A stretch of 21,727 nt of DNA from Schoenoplectus triqueter (taxonomy: Eukaryota; Streptophyta; Magnoliopsida; Poales; Cyperaceae). The translations under genes were made by a program, and so were the position numbers. The notes beneath the pieces were generated by a model. That model was not told the origin of the DNA. It searched no databases and saw only the letters and a list, made by a program, of their open reading frames with translations. Positions 10,394-18,871 of the stretch are shown here, piece after piece. Each line of letters opens with the position of its first letter. The first letter of the stretch is position 1. The DNA lies in assembly GCA_964058805.1 (NCBI GenBank), contig CAXKVV010001411.1:1-21727 (forward strand), given 5' to 3'.

Positions 10394-11785
10394 AGAGATT
10401 GAGCTCGATATTTAATTTTTTTTAATGTGTCAATGTTCTCGCTGAATTCATATCTAACTATCTACAATGTCTAGTGTCTTGTGTGGAGTTTGATTATTTT
10501 TTGTTTTAAAAATTCTCAATTGTTTGAACACATAACTCCGTTCAAATAATGAAACACTTGCAATTAAAAAAAAGGCATTATAGATATCAGATTTACTACA
10601 TTAAAAAAATTAATCATATATTCAAAAAGATATAAAGACAGGGTGGGATCCATTGTAAATAACTTTTCAAATAAATTCAAAAAAATGTCTACGTACTCTC
10701 ACATTTTAAAGAATTATTCAAATTTATTTTAAAAAATAGTTCTGAAAAAAAATTATCAAGTTAAATAATTATCAGCGGATCAGTGTCCTTAAAAAGTCAT
10801 AAACCCGTCATTACATTGGAGAGAGCATTTTGTTTGTTTCCTCCTAATACGCAGCATTTATTTTCAATCTTTGTATGCCTAAGTGTAATTTTTGCTGGAT
10901 TTAAAAACGAAAATTTATGCAATTCGGATGAAGGATGCATCATACATGTTATGATATCTAGTGCAGAAAAACAAAAGAAGATAAAATAATGGCCATAAGC
11001 AATGATTGACATCTCATAATTTTGATGGGGCTCAGCCATTAATTATGTTCCGAGCTTGATTGACAAGGGAGTTACCCCACAAAAATAACATTGCATTCCA
11101 TTTGGCATTTTACCATCAGACATGTCCTGTAATTATTATTGAGTCCATGATAGATAGTACAGAGCACTCTGTTGGTGTTGCTGTGTTAGGATTTACATCA
11201 GCACAATTTAATTGCTTCTGATTTGATTTAAGGAGTGCTGATTTTTCTTAATTAATATATAGAGCTTGAAAGCTTACAGCAAGATCTTACCTTGTTAGAT
11301 TCAAATAACAATAACATGTATTTATAGCTTACAAGCTGTGTCCATACTTTATTTTTTTTCTTATAATAAACCGAAATAATAGCATTCAATTAATTATCGT
11401 GATAATGATAAAAAATATAATAGTTAGATTAGTCTCATTATATTATACGCATTTTATTATGTTAAATATTAAAATTATTACTAAAAATATTTAAATATAA
11501 AATTCGATAATGATTTGAATTTGATCCAATATTTGCTATATAAATCAATATAAATTCGCATTTGAATGGATTTGGATCAGCATATAAATCTTATAAATTT
11601 TTAATAAATCTATGTTTGAATCATTCAATATCTGATTAAAATTCATTGACCCCCATTGATACATTACATTTCGATATAATTCCATTTCCAATGAAACATT
11701 TCAAGGTTTCTAAGGGAAGCGAGAAGCATACATATTCATTTATGACCGTCATACCTTTATAAAGGCTCAAATGTCGCCTGGTATT
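10394..11785. other. Intergenic, AT-rich, no gene seen
   Basis: Poly-A/T tracts, with an AT-rich stretch at 11380-11650 rich in GAATTTG/AAATTCG-like words that could be an old, unclassified repeat. No exon with supporting splice sites was found. Confidence 0.45.
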
Positions 11786-12005
11786 ACATTCGGCCCGAAT
11801 AATGATTCACCTTTCATTGACATGAAAGGCCCAAATAAGTGAAGATATTCATTTATCTGGGCCCAGAATCATTCAATTATCTTAGAACCCAAAAATCGGC
11901 CTCATATAATACGCTGAAATACTCGATAGACGAGAAATCTAGAACAAAATTTGCAAAACCCTTGTTGGTGCGTAGCAGCTGAGCTGTGAGAAAAAGAAAC
12001 CCTAG
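11786..12005 (+). promoter_or_regulatory. Site II plus telo-box promoter of snoRNA locus, copy 1
   Basis: GGCCCA lies near 11828-11833, the palindrome TGGGCCCA at 11858-11865, and a related GGCCCG near 11785-11790. A TATAATA-like word lies near 11905. AAACCCTAG, the plant telo-box, lies at 11997-12005. Site II (TGGGCC/T) combined with a telo-box is the established promoter signature of plant ribosomal-protein, ribosome-biogenesis and many snoRNA genes. The inverted paralogue at 20162-20360 has the same combination, which supports function. Confidence 0.65.
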
Positions 12006-12228
12006 CTTCCAGCCCTCCACCTGTGGTACACGATTACCTTTTCGCCATTGATGGAAAATCATCGTCGCACGTTTTACAAATCCAGCAAAAATTCTCTGCT
12101 GAGATAATGCTGTTGTTGAGTTTGTTGCTAATCTGTACTTTCGTTTGCTGATCTTGTGATCTTTCCGATCTATTTTTTGAGTTTATTTTTCTTCACGGGG
12201 TATTTTTTTTAAGAAAGCACCAGTAGCC

Positions 12229-12257
12229 CCTTGGATCGTGATGGTATCGAACCAAGG
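12229..12257 (+). ncRNA. Conserved hairpin, copy 1
   Basis: CCTTGG-A-TCG pairs with CGA-A-CCAAGG around the loop TGATGGTAT: nine base pairs with one A/A mismatch. The inverted copy at 19926-19952 keeps the outer five pairs and forms a different inner stem (CTG/CAG). The fold is therefore held while the sequence changes. Its role is unknown; it precedes the snoRNA-like sequences in both copies. Confidence 0.4.
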
Positions 12258-12491
12258 AAACAACGAGATGAGGTACAAAGGTGCGAAATGGATGATTTGT
12301 CAGGAGATCGATCTTTTTTGAGGGGCAATTTAGCGATTTGCCCCTTATTTATCTTCTGTCCAAACCGACGATTTGTCAGGGGATCGATCTTTTATTTTCC
12401 AAAAAGAATCCGTGCTAGATTCTTATGTTTCATCGTTATTGTTATTCGTGTATCTGTTTTTGCAATTATTATGTGTTGTTCTCTACGTAAA

Positions 12492-12573
12492 GGAAGCAAA
12501 ATGAGGAAATATTATTTGATCTGAAATTGATGTTGATAAATATCATGGTCTTCAAAGTTCTCTGATGCTCTTC
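12492..12573 (+). ncRNA. Box C/D snoRNA-like gene A1
   Basis: Box C-like ATGAGGA (12501-12507, one base from RUGAUGA), D' CTGA (12521-12524), C'-like TGATGTT (12528-12534) and box D CTGA (12562-12565). A terminal stem pairs GGAAGCA (12492-12498) with TGCTCTTC (12566-12573), allowing one bulged C. The element before box D reads TGGTCTTCAAAGTTCT, which is nearly the same as in the B-type snoRNA-like sequence at 12682-12769. The inverted copy (A3) shares boxes C, D', C' and D but has a different D guide. C/D snoRNAs direct 2'-O-methylation of rRNA in the nucleolus. The imperfect box C is the main doubt. Confidence 0.5.
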
Positions 12574-12681
12574 ATTTCAAAAATTCAATATATTTTTAAT
12601 TTTTTAAAAGAAAACACTCGGAACTTATTTTTCTCTTGGTTTGTTGTCTGGTTTCTTCTGAAAACAATCTATTTTGTTTTT

Positions 12682-12769
12682 GGAGTACAAATGATGAGAA
12701 GCATAATCCGAAAATTCATGGGGAAGACTTGCTATAATAATGGTCTTCAGAGTTCTCTGATTGAATTCC
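12682..12769 (+). ncRNA. Box C/D snoRNA-like gene B1 (best preserved)
   Basis: Perfect box C ATGATGA (12691-12697) and box D CTGA (12757-12760). The flanks form a terminal stem, GGAGTACAA (12682-12690) with TTGAATTCC (12761-12769), pairing at 8 of 9 positions. Size (about 80 nt), box spacing and closing stem all fit an intronic or polycistronic plant C/D snoRNA. A possible weak D' box is CCGA near 12709-12712. The guide next to box D reads GGTCTTCAGAGTTCT. The inverted relative at 19450-19535 has AAAG instead of AGAG there. Its box C/D core is unchanged, but no comparably strong closing stem is visible. The opposite strand has an 80-codon frame here, which I regard as a shadow. Confidence 0.65.
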
Positions 12770-13484
12770 TTTTGTATGGCATTTGCATAATCATACAACA
12801 CTTGTATCTTTTCTTCGTAGTTCTGCAGTTTCTTAATTGCATCTCTTTCGTGGATTTTCCTGTGCATTTTTTTCGAAAATACAGTTTCCCTTCCAATTGT
12901 AAGTGTTAATTTATTCCTCTAGCAAACCCACAATTTTATTTTGCCATATTTTCTTGATCTGTTAGCTTCTTTATGTTGATTAAATGTTAGGAACTCAAAT
13001 TGATTCTTTAGCTGAAATTATGTATTATACCCCCTCCCCCTTTAAAGAAAATATTCAGATATTTTTTTATTCTCTTCCATCTAGATCAGGCGTGGAATCC
13101 TTGTTGAGACAACCAATAACAAGAGTGTTTGTTTTATATTTGATATTTTTTTGTCTAATGTTGAGATCATTGGATCTATTTTCCATGTTTAAGTTTATCT
13201 ATTCAGAGTATTTTCCAAAATAGAACTAGACCCCCATGTTTATGGTGCATATTTATGTGCTATTAACCATGGAAACAACAAGAGGAGCTGCAAATTGAGC
13301 ACAATGGATGGTTTGTTTGTATTTTAGGCTAGTTTAGTGTTTTTACCTAACAATTTATTATGTCAAAAGTGGATACAAAACTCCTGTGTTTGTTTATGTT
13401 GTTCTTGTAGTCATCAGTAGTAGTTTATAACTTCTGCATTATTGATTAGTAGATAAGGTTTGGTGTTGTATTTCTCTCTTTGCT

Positions 13485-13570
13485 GAAGAAGCATGAGATG
13501 ACAATTAATTTCATCTGAAATTGATATTGATTAATAATTCCAAATGGTCTTCATAATTGATTAGTGGATG
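13485..13570 (+). pseudogene. Degenerate snoRNA-like copy A2
   Basis: Aligns with A1 and A3 through GAAGAAGCA, TGAGATGA (13495-13502), ATCTGAAATTGATATTGAT and AAATGGTCTTCA. The terminal box D is lost, reading ATTGATTAG where the others have CTGATnG. Its upstream flank (TTCTGCATTATTGATTAGT and GGTGTTGTATTTCTCT) is closer to the inverted copy than to unit 1. Confidence 0.5.
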
Positions 13571-13636
13571 AAGTTTCAGTGTTTTTTTAATAAAAACTTG
13601 TTTTTATGATTTTTTTTCCACATATTTCTTAAAGAA

Positions 13637-13710
13637 GTGTGAAATTAGGAGCTGTGTAAATCCAAAATCATGGGAGAGGCATGTGATAAGGTTTCAGAAT
13701 TCTTTTGGAA
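13637..13710 (+). pseudogene. Degenerate snoRNA-like copy B2
   Basis: Aligns with B1 and B3 through GTGAAAT, AAATCCAAAATCATGGG and AGAATTCTTTTGG. Box C has become ATTAGGA and box D is absent, so it is unlikely to assemble a snoRNP. Together with A2 it marks a decayed second unit. Confidence 0.5.
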
Positions 13711-13873
13711 ACATCTAGGTTTAGTCTGTATCTTTCTAGGAGGAAAAGAACAACCAAAATGCATTTGGCAGAGAAACTCTTTTTTTCCCTTTCATTTGAG
13801 CCAGAGATACAAAAAATAGAATTTGAACTGTGCAGGGACACTTTATTTCATTTTCATTTCTATCTACCAGCAA

Positions 13874-13894
13874 CCCCCCCCCCCCCCCCCCCCC
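13874..13894 (+). repeat. Homopolymer of 21 C
   Basis: Twenty-one consecutive C, then A and CCCC. Rare in such AT-rich DNA. The other strand is G-rich and could form a quadruplex. Run length is prone to sequencing and assembly error. The apparent proline frame across it is an artefact. Confidence 0.95.
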
Positions 13895-14342
13895 ACCCCG
13901 CTCCAACTGATTACATCTCCATTGTATTTCTTTAATTTATTGAGGCAGCTAACATCTCCACCAAAGCTAACAAGATCCTACAATTCATATGATCTGATCC
14001 GATGATCTCCTCCTGTGAATGGTACATGTTGCACCTTTGTTTTTGAATTTCAGCACGTTCTGTATCAAACATTACTAGTGCCAGTTTGAACATTTGGGCC
14101 AGTTTTTGAATTTTAGCATCCGTACGCAGTGATATTCTAAGTCATCCTGAAAATATAAGAAGGAAGAGATCGACCGAGATGAGAAGGAAATAAAAAGAAA
14201 TTTGAAGGAATGAAATATATCCAAAGAGATTGTTTTGGATATGTGTTTGAAAGATGGCGATTCATGTATCTGAACCATGATTTAAGAGTTAGAGTTTAGA
14301 ATTTTAGAATTTAGAAATAAATTTTATAATAGAGGTTTATTG

Positions 14343-14462
14343 TACTATTACAATTATTATTGTTATTATTATTAGCATATTATCATCATCATTATTATTA
14401 TATTATCATCATCATTTTTATTTATTTATTATTATTTTATTTATTTATTTTCTTTTTCTTTC
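14343..14462. repeat. ATT/ATC/TTTA microsatellite cluster
   Basis: Interrupted runs of TTA/ATT, then ATC triplets near 14385 and 14408, then TTTA repeats from about 14415. Low complexity, with no coding signal. Confidence 0.85.
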
Positions 14463-14608
14463 ATATATTCATTATTATCGTTGATATTTGAGATCTTATG
14501 CTTTTCGATTGAGTTTCATTTCTAATTTATTTGAGATTAAAAGTTTTGTTGTTGTTGCACTGATGAAACCTTAATTTTGTGTTAAGTAACTTCAGTTGAG
14601 TGATTCAC

Positions 14609-14697
14609 AATATGCATGGGGGATCACACCACCACCAAGCGCATGATATTCAAGTCTGGCTTAATATGCATGGGGGATCACACAAACACCAAGCTGA
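14609..14697. repeat. 54-bp direct duplication
   Basis: AATATGCATGGGGGATCACA starts at 14609 and again at 14663, followed in both by a run of AC/CA-rich bases and CACCAAGC. A single tandem duplication with few changes. Confidence 0.8.
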
Positions 14698-15000
14698 AAA
14701 TTGTTATGTTGCAGCTGTTTTAATGATGAAAGCTGATGATCTATTGTAGGTTGGATTTCCTTTCTTTTCAAATGTTCATCTATTACACTTCCATGCAACT
14801 AGAAATTGGAATTGAAATACACAAACAATTTTCTGATTATGGTTTATGGATGTGCATCTGATTGAGTAAATATCTGTTTTTTTTTGTGAGAACTGAGAAG
14901 TGTTTTATCCTGATAGTTTGAAACAACAAAATGTAAAAACTGAACCCATCTCCTATTGAACTCGCAATTAGTTTGATTGAATTACTGTGACTATGCACAG

Positions 15001-15349
15001 TTCATTATTTACCTGAGAGGGTTTGTTCAAGGAAGCCATGACCCAAATTGTCTGGTAACTATGTAGGCCTGTTCTCTAAAAAAAGAAAAATGACAGTTCA
15101 AAAAAAAGGAATGAAACCAAGTGCAGAATCTGACTTGTAAGTTCATTTTTTTTTTAATTCTGTCACACAGACCTAAACCATTTTAAACAATGTCGGACTG
15201 AGGTTTTGATGATCATGTGCTTAATGCTGCAGCTGAGATTTAGCGAAGGCAGCAACTTGGTTCCTGGCTTCCAGCAATTCATTAGAACCTTGCAGCTGCC
15301 TTGGATCATTAAAATATATAAGCATCTCTCATTCAATTCAATATTATAA
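15001..15349 (+). CDS. Two exon-like segments of an unrecognised gene
   Basis: Exon 1, 15001-15054: acceptor GCACAG, donor GTAACT, one fully open frame reading FIIYLRGFVQGSHDPNCL (18 codons). Exon 2, from 15233: acceptor GCTGCAG, in phase with the first, reading LRFSEGSNLVPGFQQFIRTL and on to TAA at 15347. Both segments are 0-phase and the peptide composition looks like real protein. I do not recognise the family and have found no start exon. They may be the 3' exons of a spliced host gene for the snoRNAs at 12492-12769, or remnants of a broken gene. An independent exon-like set lies downstream of the inverted snoRNA copy. Confidence 0.35.
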
Positions 15350-15508
15350 AATCAGGCCATTGGAAATGCAAATGAGACGCCTCCCACTGGAGAGGAGAAT
15401 AGCAAAAAACGCCATGGGTTTTTTCAAGCGTCCTTTTGCTGGTTTGCTTTTTATCTTCTTAATCTGTTATTTCTCTTTATATTTCATTACCTGAGTTATA
15501 GTTGCCAT

Positions 15509-15573
15509 TTTCAAATAATGGCACCGATAACCTTATTGGGACCTGGTGATGCAGAACATGTGCTTTAAAATAA
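15509..15573 (+). repeat. Left copy of a ~55-bp tandem duplication
   Basis: TTTCAAATAATGGCACCGAT through GATGCAGAACAT (15509-15559) recurs at 15971-16029 with one C/T change and an 8-bp ACACCTGG duplication. The MITE sits between the copies. Bases 15564-15573 (TTTAAAATAA) are the left target duplication of that MITE and look like the start of the second repeat copy. Confidence 0.75.
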
Positions 15574-15970
15574 GGGAAGGGATCCCTTGACAGTGGGTTA
15601 TCTTGACGATCTTTTTAATGGATCTCCAAATAAATATGAAAAAATCTTAAAAATAGAAGAAATTTTATAGTATGTTCTTCTACTTAGATTGATGATTAAA
15701 ATTTTATATAATTTAATTATTATTTGTTAGTCCATCAAAGACCATTAAAATATTATGCATTTTGTAAAGGTTCTAATTTAACCGTCTTTGATAGATTATC
15801 AAATGATAATGAAATTATAATAAGTTTGAATCACTATCAATATATAACTAGAAAAATATACCCTATAAGGTTTTTCTATTTTTAAATTTTTTTTCGTATT
15901 TATTTGAAAATTCATTGTTAAGATCGTCAAAATAACTAACTATGGTCATGTAGAAGAACATATCCCTTCC
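15574..15970. mobile_element. Mutator-like MITE, copy 2 (397 bp)
   Basis: The left end GGGAAGGGATCCCTTGACAG and GGTTATCTTGACGATC match copy 1. The right end, reversed, reads GGAAGGGATATG and, after a diverged block, GTTATTTTGACGATC. TTTGATAGATTATCAAA and ATTTATTTGAAAA inside are shared with copy 1. The flanks TTTAAAATAA (15564-15573) and TTTCAAATAA (15971-15980) agree at 9 of 10 positions. No transposase is present. Confidence 0.78.
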
Positions 15971-16029
15971 TTTCAAATAATGGCACTGATAACCTTATTG
16001 GGACCTGGACACCTGGTGATGCAGAACAT

Positions 16030-16438
16030 AAATTGCAGTTGAAACAAATGGTTTCTTCATAATTAATGCCCTAAGATTTAGGTGCAGAATGCCACCAGAA
16101 TGTGGGTTTTCTGGGGAGTTCATGGTTTAAATTAGAAGAGGTTTTTCTGGGTTAAATTATTTTTGTTCTTTTGCTTGTATACGTGATCCTGAACACATGT
16201 AGAATATTTTCCATGTAGCGCAAATAATTTATTAGGAACGTTCATTTTGTTAATAAACCTGTCTAATAATGTGTACGATGCAGTTTATCTGGCAATATTC
16301 TTGGTTGAAAATTTTTAATGGCAGGTCTTCTGACCGTTGTTTACTTGTAAGAAACTCATTTGTGTTATTATGATGGTTTGGTTTTTATTTTGTTTATGAT
16401 TAAAAATGCTGCTTTGAAGCCATACAAATTACAATCCT
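16030..16438. other. Intergenic, no gene seen
   Basis: AT-rich and unique by eye. It lies between the duplicated 55-bp segment and the subterminal-type repeat cluster. No supported exon. Confidence 0.45.
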
Positions 16439-17130
16439 CACTAGGCAGATAATCGTTCATGGGCGCAATAAATCGCAGATAGTTGTTCCTTTTCCACGGT
16501 TCTCGCAGATAGTTTTTGCGTCTACATGTTTGCGCAGATACCTTTTCGCTTTGAGATTTAATTGTCAATTTTCCAAGCTCTGATCGGTTTTCGATCAGAT
16601 AATTTTTTTACGCCCAGAAATCGCTGAAATTTTGAGCGCTACAAAATGGTCGCAAATGTTTTCAGCGTTGAAATGGTCCCCAATGTTTTCAGCGTTTTAG
16701 TATGGTCGCAAAGGTTTTCAGCGTTGTAGTATGGTCGCAAAGGTTTTCAGCGTTGTAGTATGGTCGCAAAAAAAATTTAGCGTCGAGCGTAGAAATTTTT
16801 AAGATTTGAGACCATGATCGTACAAAAGATTCAACGCATAGACCGCAGACTATTTCTGCGTCAGAGGTTCAGAAAAGTGGATGGCGCAGAAATTTTCAGC
16901 GTCAAAATCTGGCCGCAGACATCTTTAGCGTCAAAAAGCTGGCCGCAGATATTTTCAGCGTTGAGCAGTCGCAGAAATTTTCAGCGTTAAGAACATTCGC
17001 AGAAATGTTCAGCGTTAAGATCATTCGCAGAGATTTTCAGCGTTGAGCATTCGCAGAAATTTTCAGCGTTGAGAACATTCGCAGAAATTTTCAGCGTTAA
17101 GAGCATTCGCAGAAATTTTTTGCGACTACA
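16439..17130 (+). repeat. Cluster of 28-29-bp repeats, possible CACTA-type subterminal region
   Basis: The cluster opens at CACTAGGCAGATAATCG (16439). From about 16640 to 16770 a 29-bp unit with GGTCGCAAAGGTTTTCAGCG recurs about four times. From about 16880 to 17125 a 28-bp unit with TCGCAGAAATTTTCAGCGTT recurs about eight times. CGCAGAAATTTTCAGCG is nearly its own reverse complement. Dense short repeats next to a CACTA end fit the subterminal binding arrays of CACTA transposons. However, no matching TAGTG end or target duplication was found to the right, so the assignment is tentative. The composition (many CG) differs sharply from the flanks. Confidence 0.6.
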
Positions 17131-17338
17131 ACTTCCAATCAAATATAGTTGCAAACGCGTTCTGATTCAAAATGGCTGGCGGGTACTTTATTTTTTTATG
17201 CTTCCAAAAGCGTTTACAAGATCAGTTTCAATTAAAGATCATTTTTGCACCCACTTCAAACGAATTATCAAGCATCTTCTCCGTTTTATGATAAATTGGC
17301 TGGAAAAATTCAGGTGAGTCGATTGAGAGATTAAATTG

Positions 17339-17401
17339 GTTATGGACTTGTGGTAAATTTGATGGATTTTTCTGCGTCATTTACCACCACAAGTCCATAA
17401 C
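17339..17401. repeat. Near-perfect palindrome with 20-nt loop
   Basis: The left arm at 17339-17358 (GTTATGGACTTGTGGTAAAT) pairs fully with the right arm at 17379-17401, except that the right arm carries three extra bases (an additional CCA/TGG). The 20-nt spacer contains TTTTTCTGCG, echoing the repeat cluster just upstream. It would form a long, stable hairpin in DNA or RNA. Confidence 0.8.
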
Positions 17402-17946
17402 AAGTTCAGAACATATTGCCTCTTACAATTGTTGATTATTCTAAAATCACAGAGCAACCAGCTTTTAGTCATTATTAGCTTAAGAAGAATAAAATTCCGC
17501 TGCAAGCAACTAAACTCCGGATAATTTGCAGAGGTACAAATAATTAAAAACTTTCCTTGGAATTTGCTCCATCTCATATATGATATATTCCATGTTAATG
17601 AAATCATAATTTGACCAAGCCCCAAATCAAAATACAATTATATCACATCAAGGATCCAACCAATCAATTGGAACTCCAAAATCAATTTTCTAGGATAAGT
17701 GGATAACTATGATTAAGCGAGACACAAGGCCCTAGACTACTAAAGCTAAAATCCGTGAGACTTAACTTCCGACTATTGATAACATGGAGATAAACCAGCC
17801 AGAGGTAGTCATTGCCCAAAATCATTTGGTGCAGAAAGATTCAATTGTAGAATGACTTCATACATGAATGAATTGAGGTTTGAATTTAACACAGATCTAA
17901 TCCAATATGAATTAAACCCAACAATACATTATGAAGGTGGCAGCGT
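17402..17946. other. Intergenic, no gene seen
   Basis: AT-rich. A minus-strand frame of 86 codons ends in the palindrome; its start and composition do not look protein-coding. No splice-supported exon was found. Confidence 0.4.
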
Positions 17947-18242
17947 TATTATGATTGGAATGCAAAAAACAAAAAATGAACTTATAAATTGATTATGTTT
18001 CAAATCTCAAGCAATTAAAATACAGTTTTATAGTCCATTAAAGATCATTAATTAGAATTATGCAAATTGCATAAAATATTAATATTCTTTGTTGAGCTAT
18101 CAACAACTCCTAAATTGTACGAAATTTGAAAATACTTACGAATGTATCTATTACCTTTCTTCTATTTTAAAGAATATTTTCAAATTCTTTTGGAATCTCA
18201 TTGACAAAAATTAACAAAATAAGCATTGTCAAGTGATCCCTC
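17947..18242. mobile_element. Mutator-like MITE, copy 3, damaged left end
   Basis: The right end, reversed, begins GGGGAGGGATCACTTGACAA, as in copy 1, and TTATAAATTGATTATG and ATTAAAGATCATTAA inside align with it. The left end has lost the GGGATCACTTGACAA motif; similarity starts about at GTTATTATGATTGG. No target duplication can be recognised, so the left boundary is approximate. Confidence 0.6.
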
Positions 18243-18871
18243 CCCATATATAAAAGCATTTAGATGTCACAATCACTGTACTAAGAGAAGGTTATTCAGA
18301 AAATGCCTCAAAAAAAACTGATCAGCTATAAAATATCTGAAATAAAAAATGCTTTTGCTAAAAAATAAAGATATCAGATTATCAAAACAAGCTATTTCAC
18401 TGAAGAACTATTATATAAGATATGAAATAGAAAACACAAACGGTAAAGCAAGCACACAATATTCTGGTAAATGCATATTAAATTACAGTTTAACACTAAA
18501 TCTGCTAAATCTAGAACGGTGGCAAGGTAGAAAAAATATTGAGGGATGCCAAATACATGTATCTTTTGAAGATTTTTAGAAACAATGTTAATTTTTATGC
18601 ATTCGTAAGGCATGTTTCTAAAATTAAGTGGGGTCATTTGGCACCATATTTTTTATAATAGTGTGGCATCTAGAGGAAATACTTTTGCGCTGAAAATACC
18701 TGAAAATTTTCAAAACCTTCCATAAAAGCATGAATATAATGCATTGACTAATGAACAATGGGTGGTAATACACTAATACTGAATTTATTAACAGATTAAT
18801 AAGGTATACTATAACACCGCCTAAGTATTCTATCTGATTCCTAACCCCCACTTCAATCAAATAACACTAAC
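18243..18871 (-). other. 3' part of the minus-strand exon-like gene, or intergenic
   Basis: A possible last exon starts after TTTTCAG near 18690; the frames RKSISSRCHTIIKN or VFSAQKYFL each reach a stop soon after. Neither is recognised. The rest is AT-rich without clear signals. Confidence 0.25.

Larger units (their letters stand above)
12006..13710 (+). ncRNA. snoRNA-bearing transcription unit, copy 1 (two tandem units)
   Basis: The sequence downstream of the telo-box holds two tandem units of one ancestral block. Unit 1 runs about 12160-12775 and unit 2 about 13250-13710. Each has a segment around GGAAACAACnAGA and AATGGATG, then two box C/D-like sequences about 190 bp apart. The block recurs inverted at 19448-20020. 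No long ORF fits the region. There are a small ORF at 12051-12107 (18 codons, starting MENHRRTFY) and one at 12241-12321 (26 codons, ending MICQEIDLF). The second ORF's C-terminal stretch is kept in frame in the inverted copy. It may be a non-coding host RNA, a leader carrying snoRNAs, or a spliced host gene continuing to 15001-15349. Transcript ends and introns cannot be set from sequence alone. Confidence 0.5.
13711..15000 (+). other. Downstream region of snoRNA locus copy 1, no firm gene
   Basis: Apart from the C run, microsatellites and 54-bp duplication listed separately, I see no well-supported exon. A weak exon-like stretch ends at a TAG/GT junction near 14749, but its only open frame begins VLMMKADDLL and then stops. 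This span could be an intron leading to the exon at 15001. Confidence 0.35.

Noticed and set aside
12231..12524. Plus-strand 97-codon ORF over the copy 1 leader
   Set aside because: It extends into snoRNA A1. Its N-terminal similarity to a minus-strand ORF in the inverted copy is explained by duplicated DNA, and the remainder diverges without a frame-preserving pattern.
12625..12867. Minus-strand 80-codon ORF with plausible protein composition
   Set aside because: It lies antisense to B1, and its best-looking part (FNQRTLKTIII) is the complement of the snoRNA guide and box D. The inverted copy breaks the same frame, so RNA conservation explains it better.
13705..14005. Plus-strand ORFs with a polyproline run
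   Set aside because: The prolines come from the 21-C homopolymer; there is no start context or splice support.
15202..15238. TGATGAT followed by CTGA near 15203-15236, as a C/D snoRNA
   Set aside because: The boxes are only about 30 nt apart, too close for two boxes plus a guide, and the CTGA overlaps a good splice acceptor.
17069..17317. Plus-strand 82-codon ORF
   Set aside because: It starts within the 28-bp repeat field and has no recognisable domain or conserved context.
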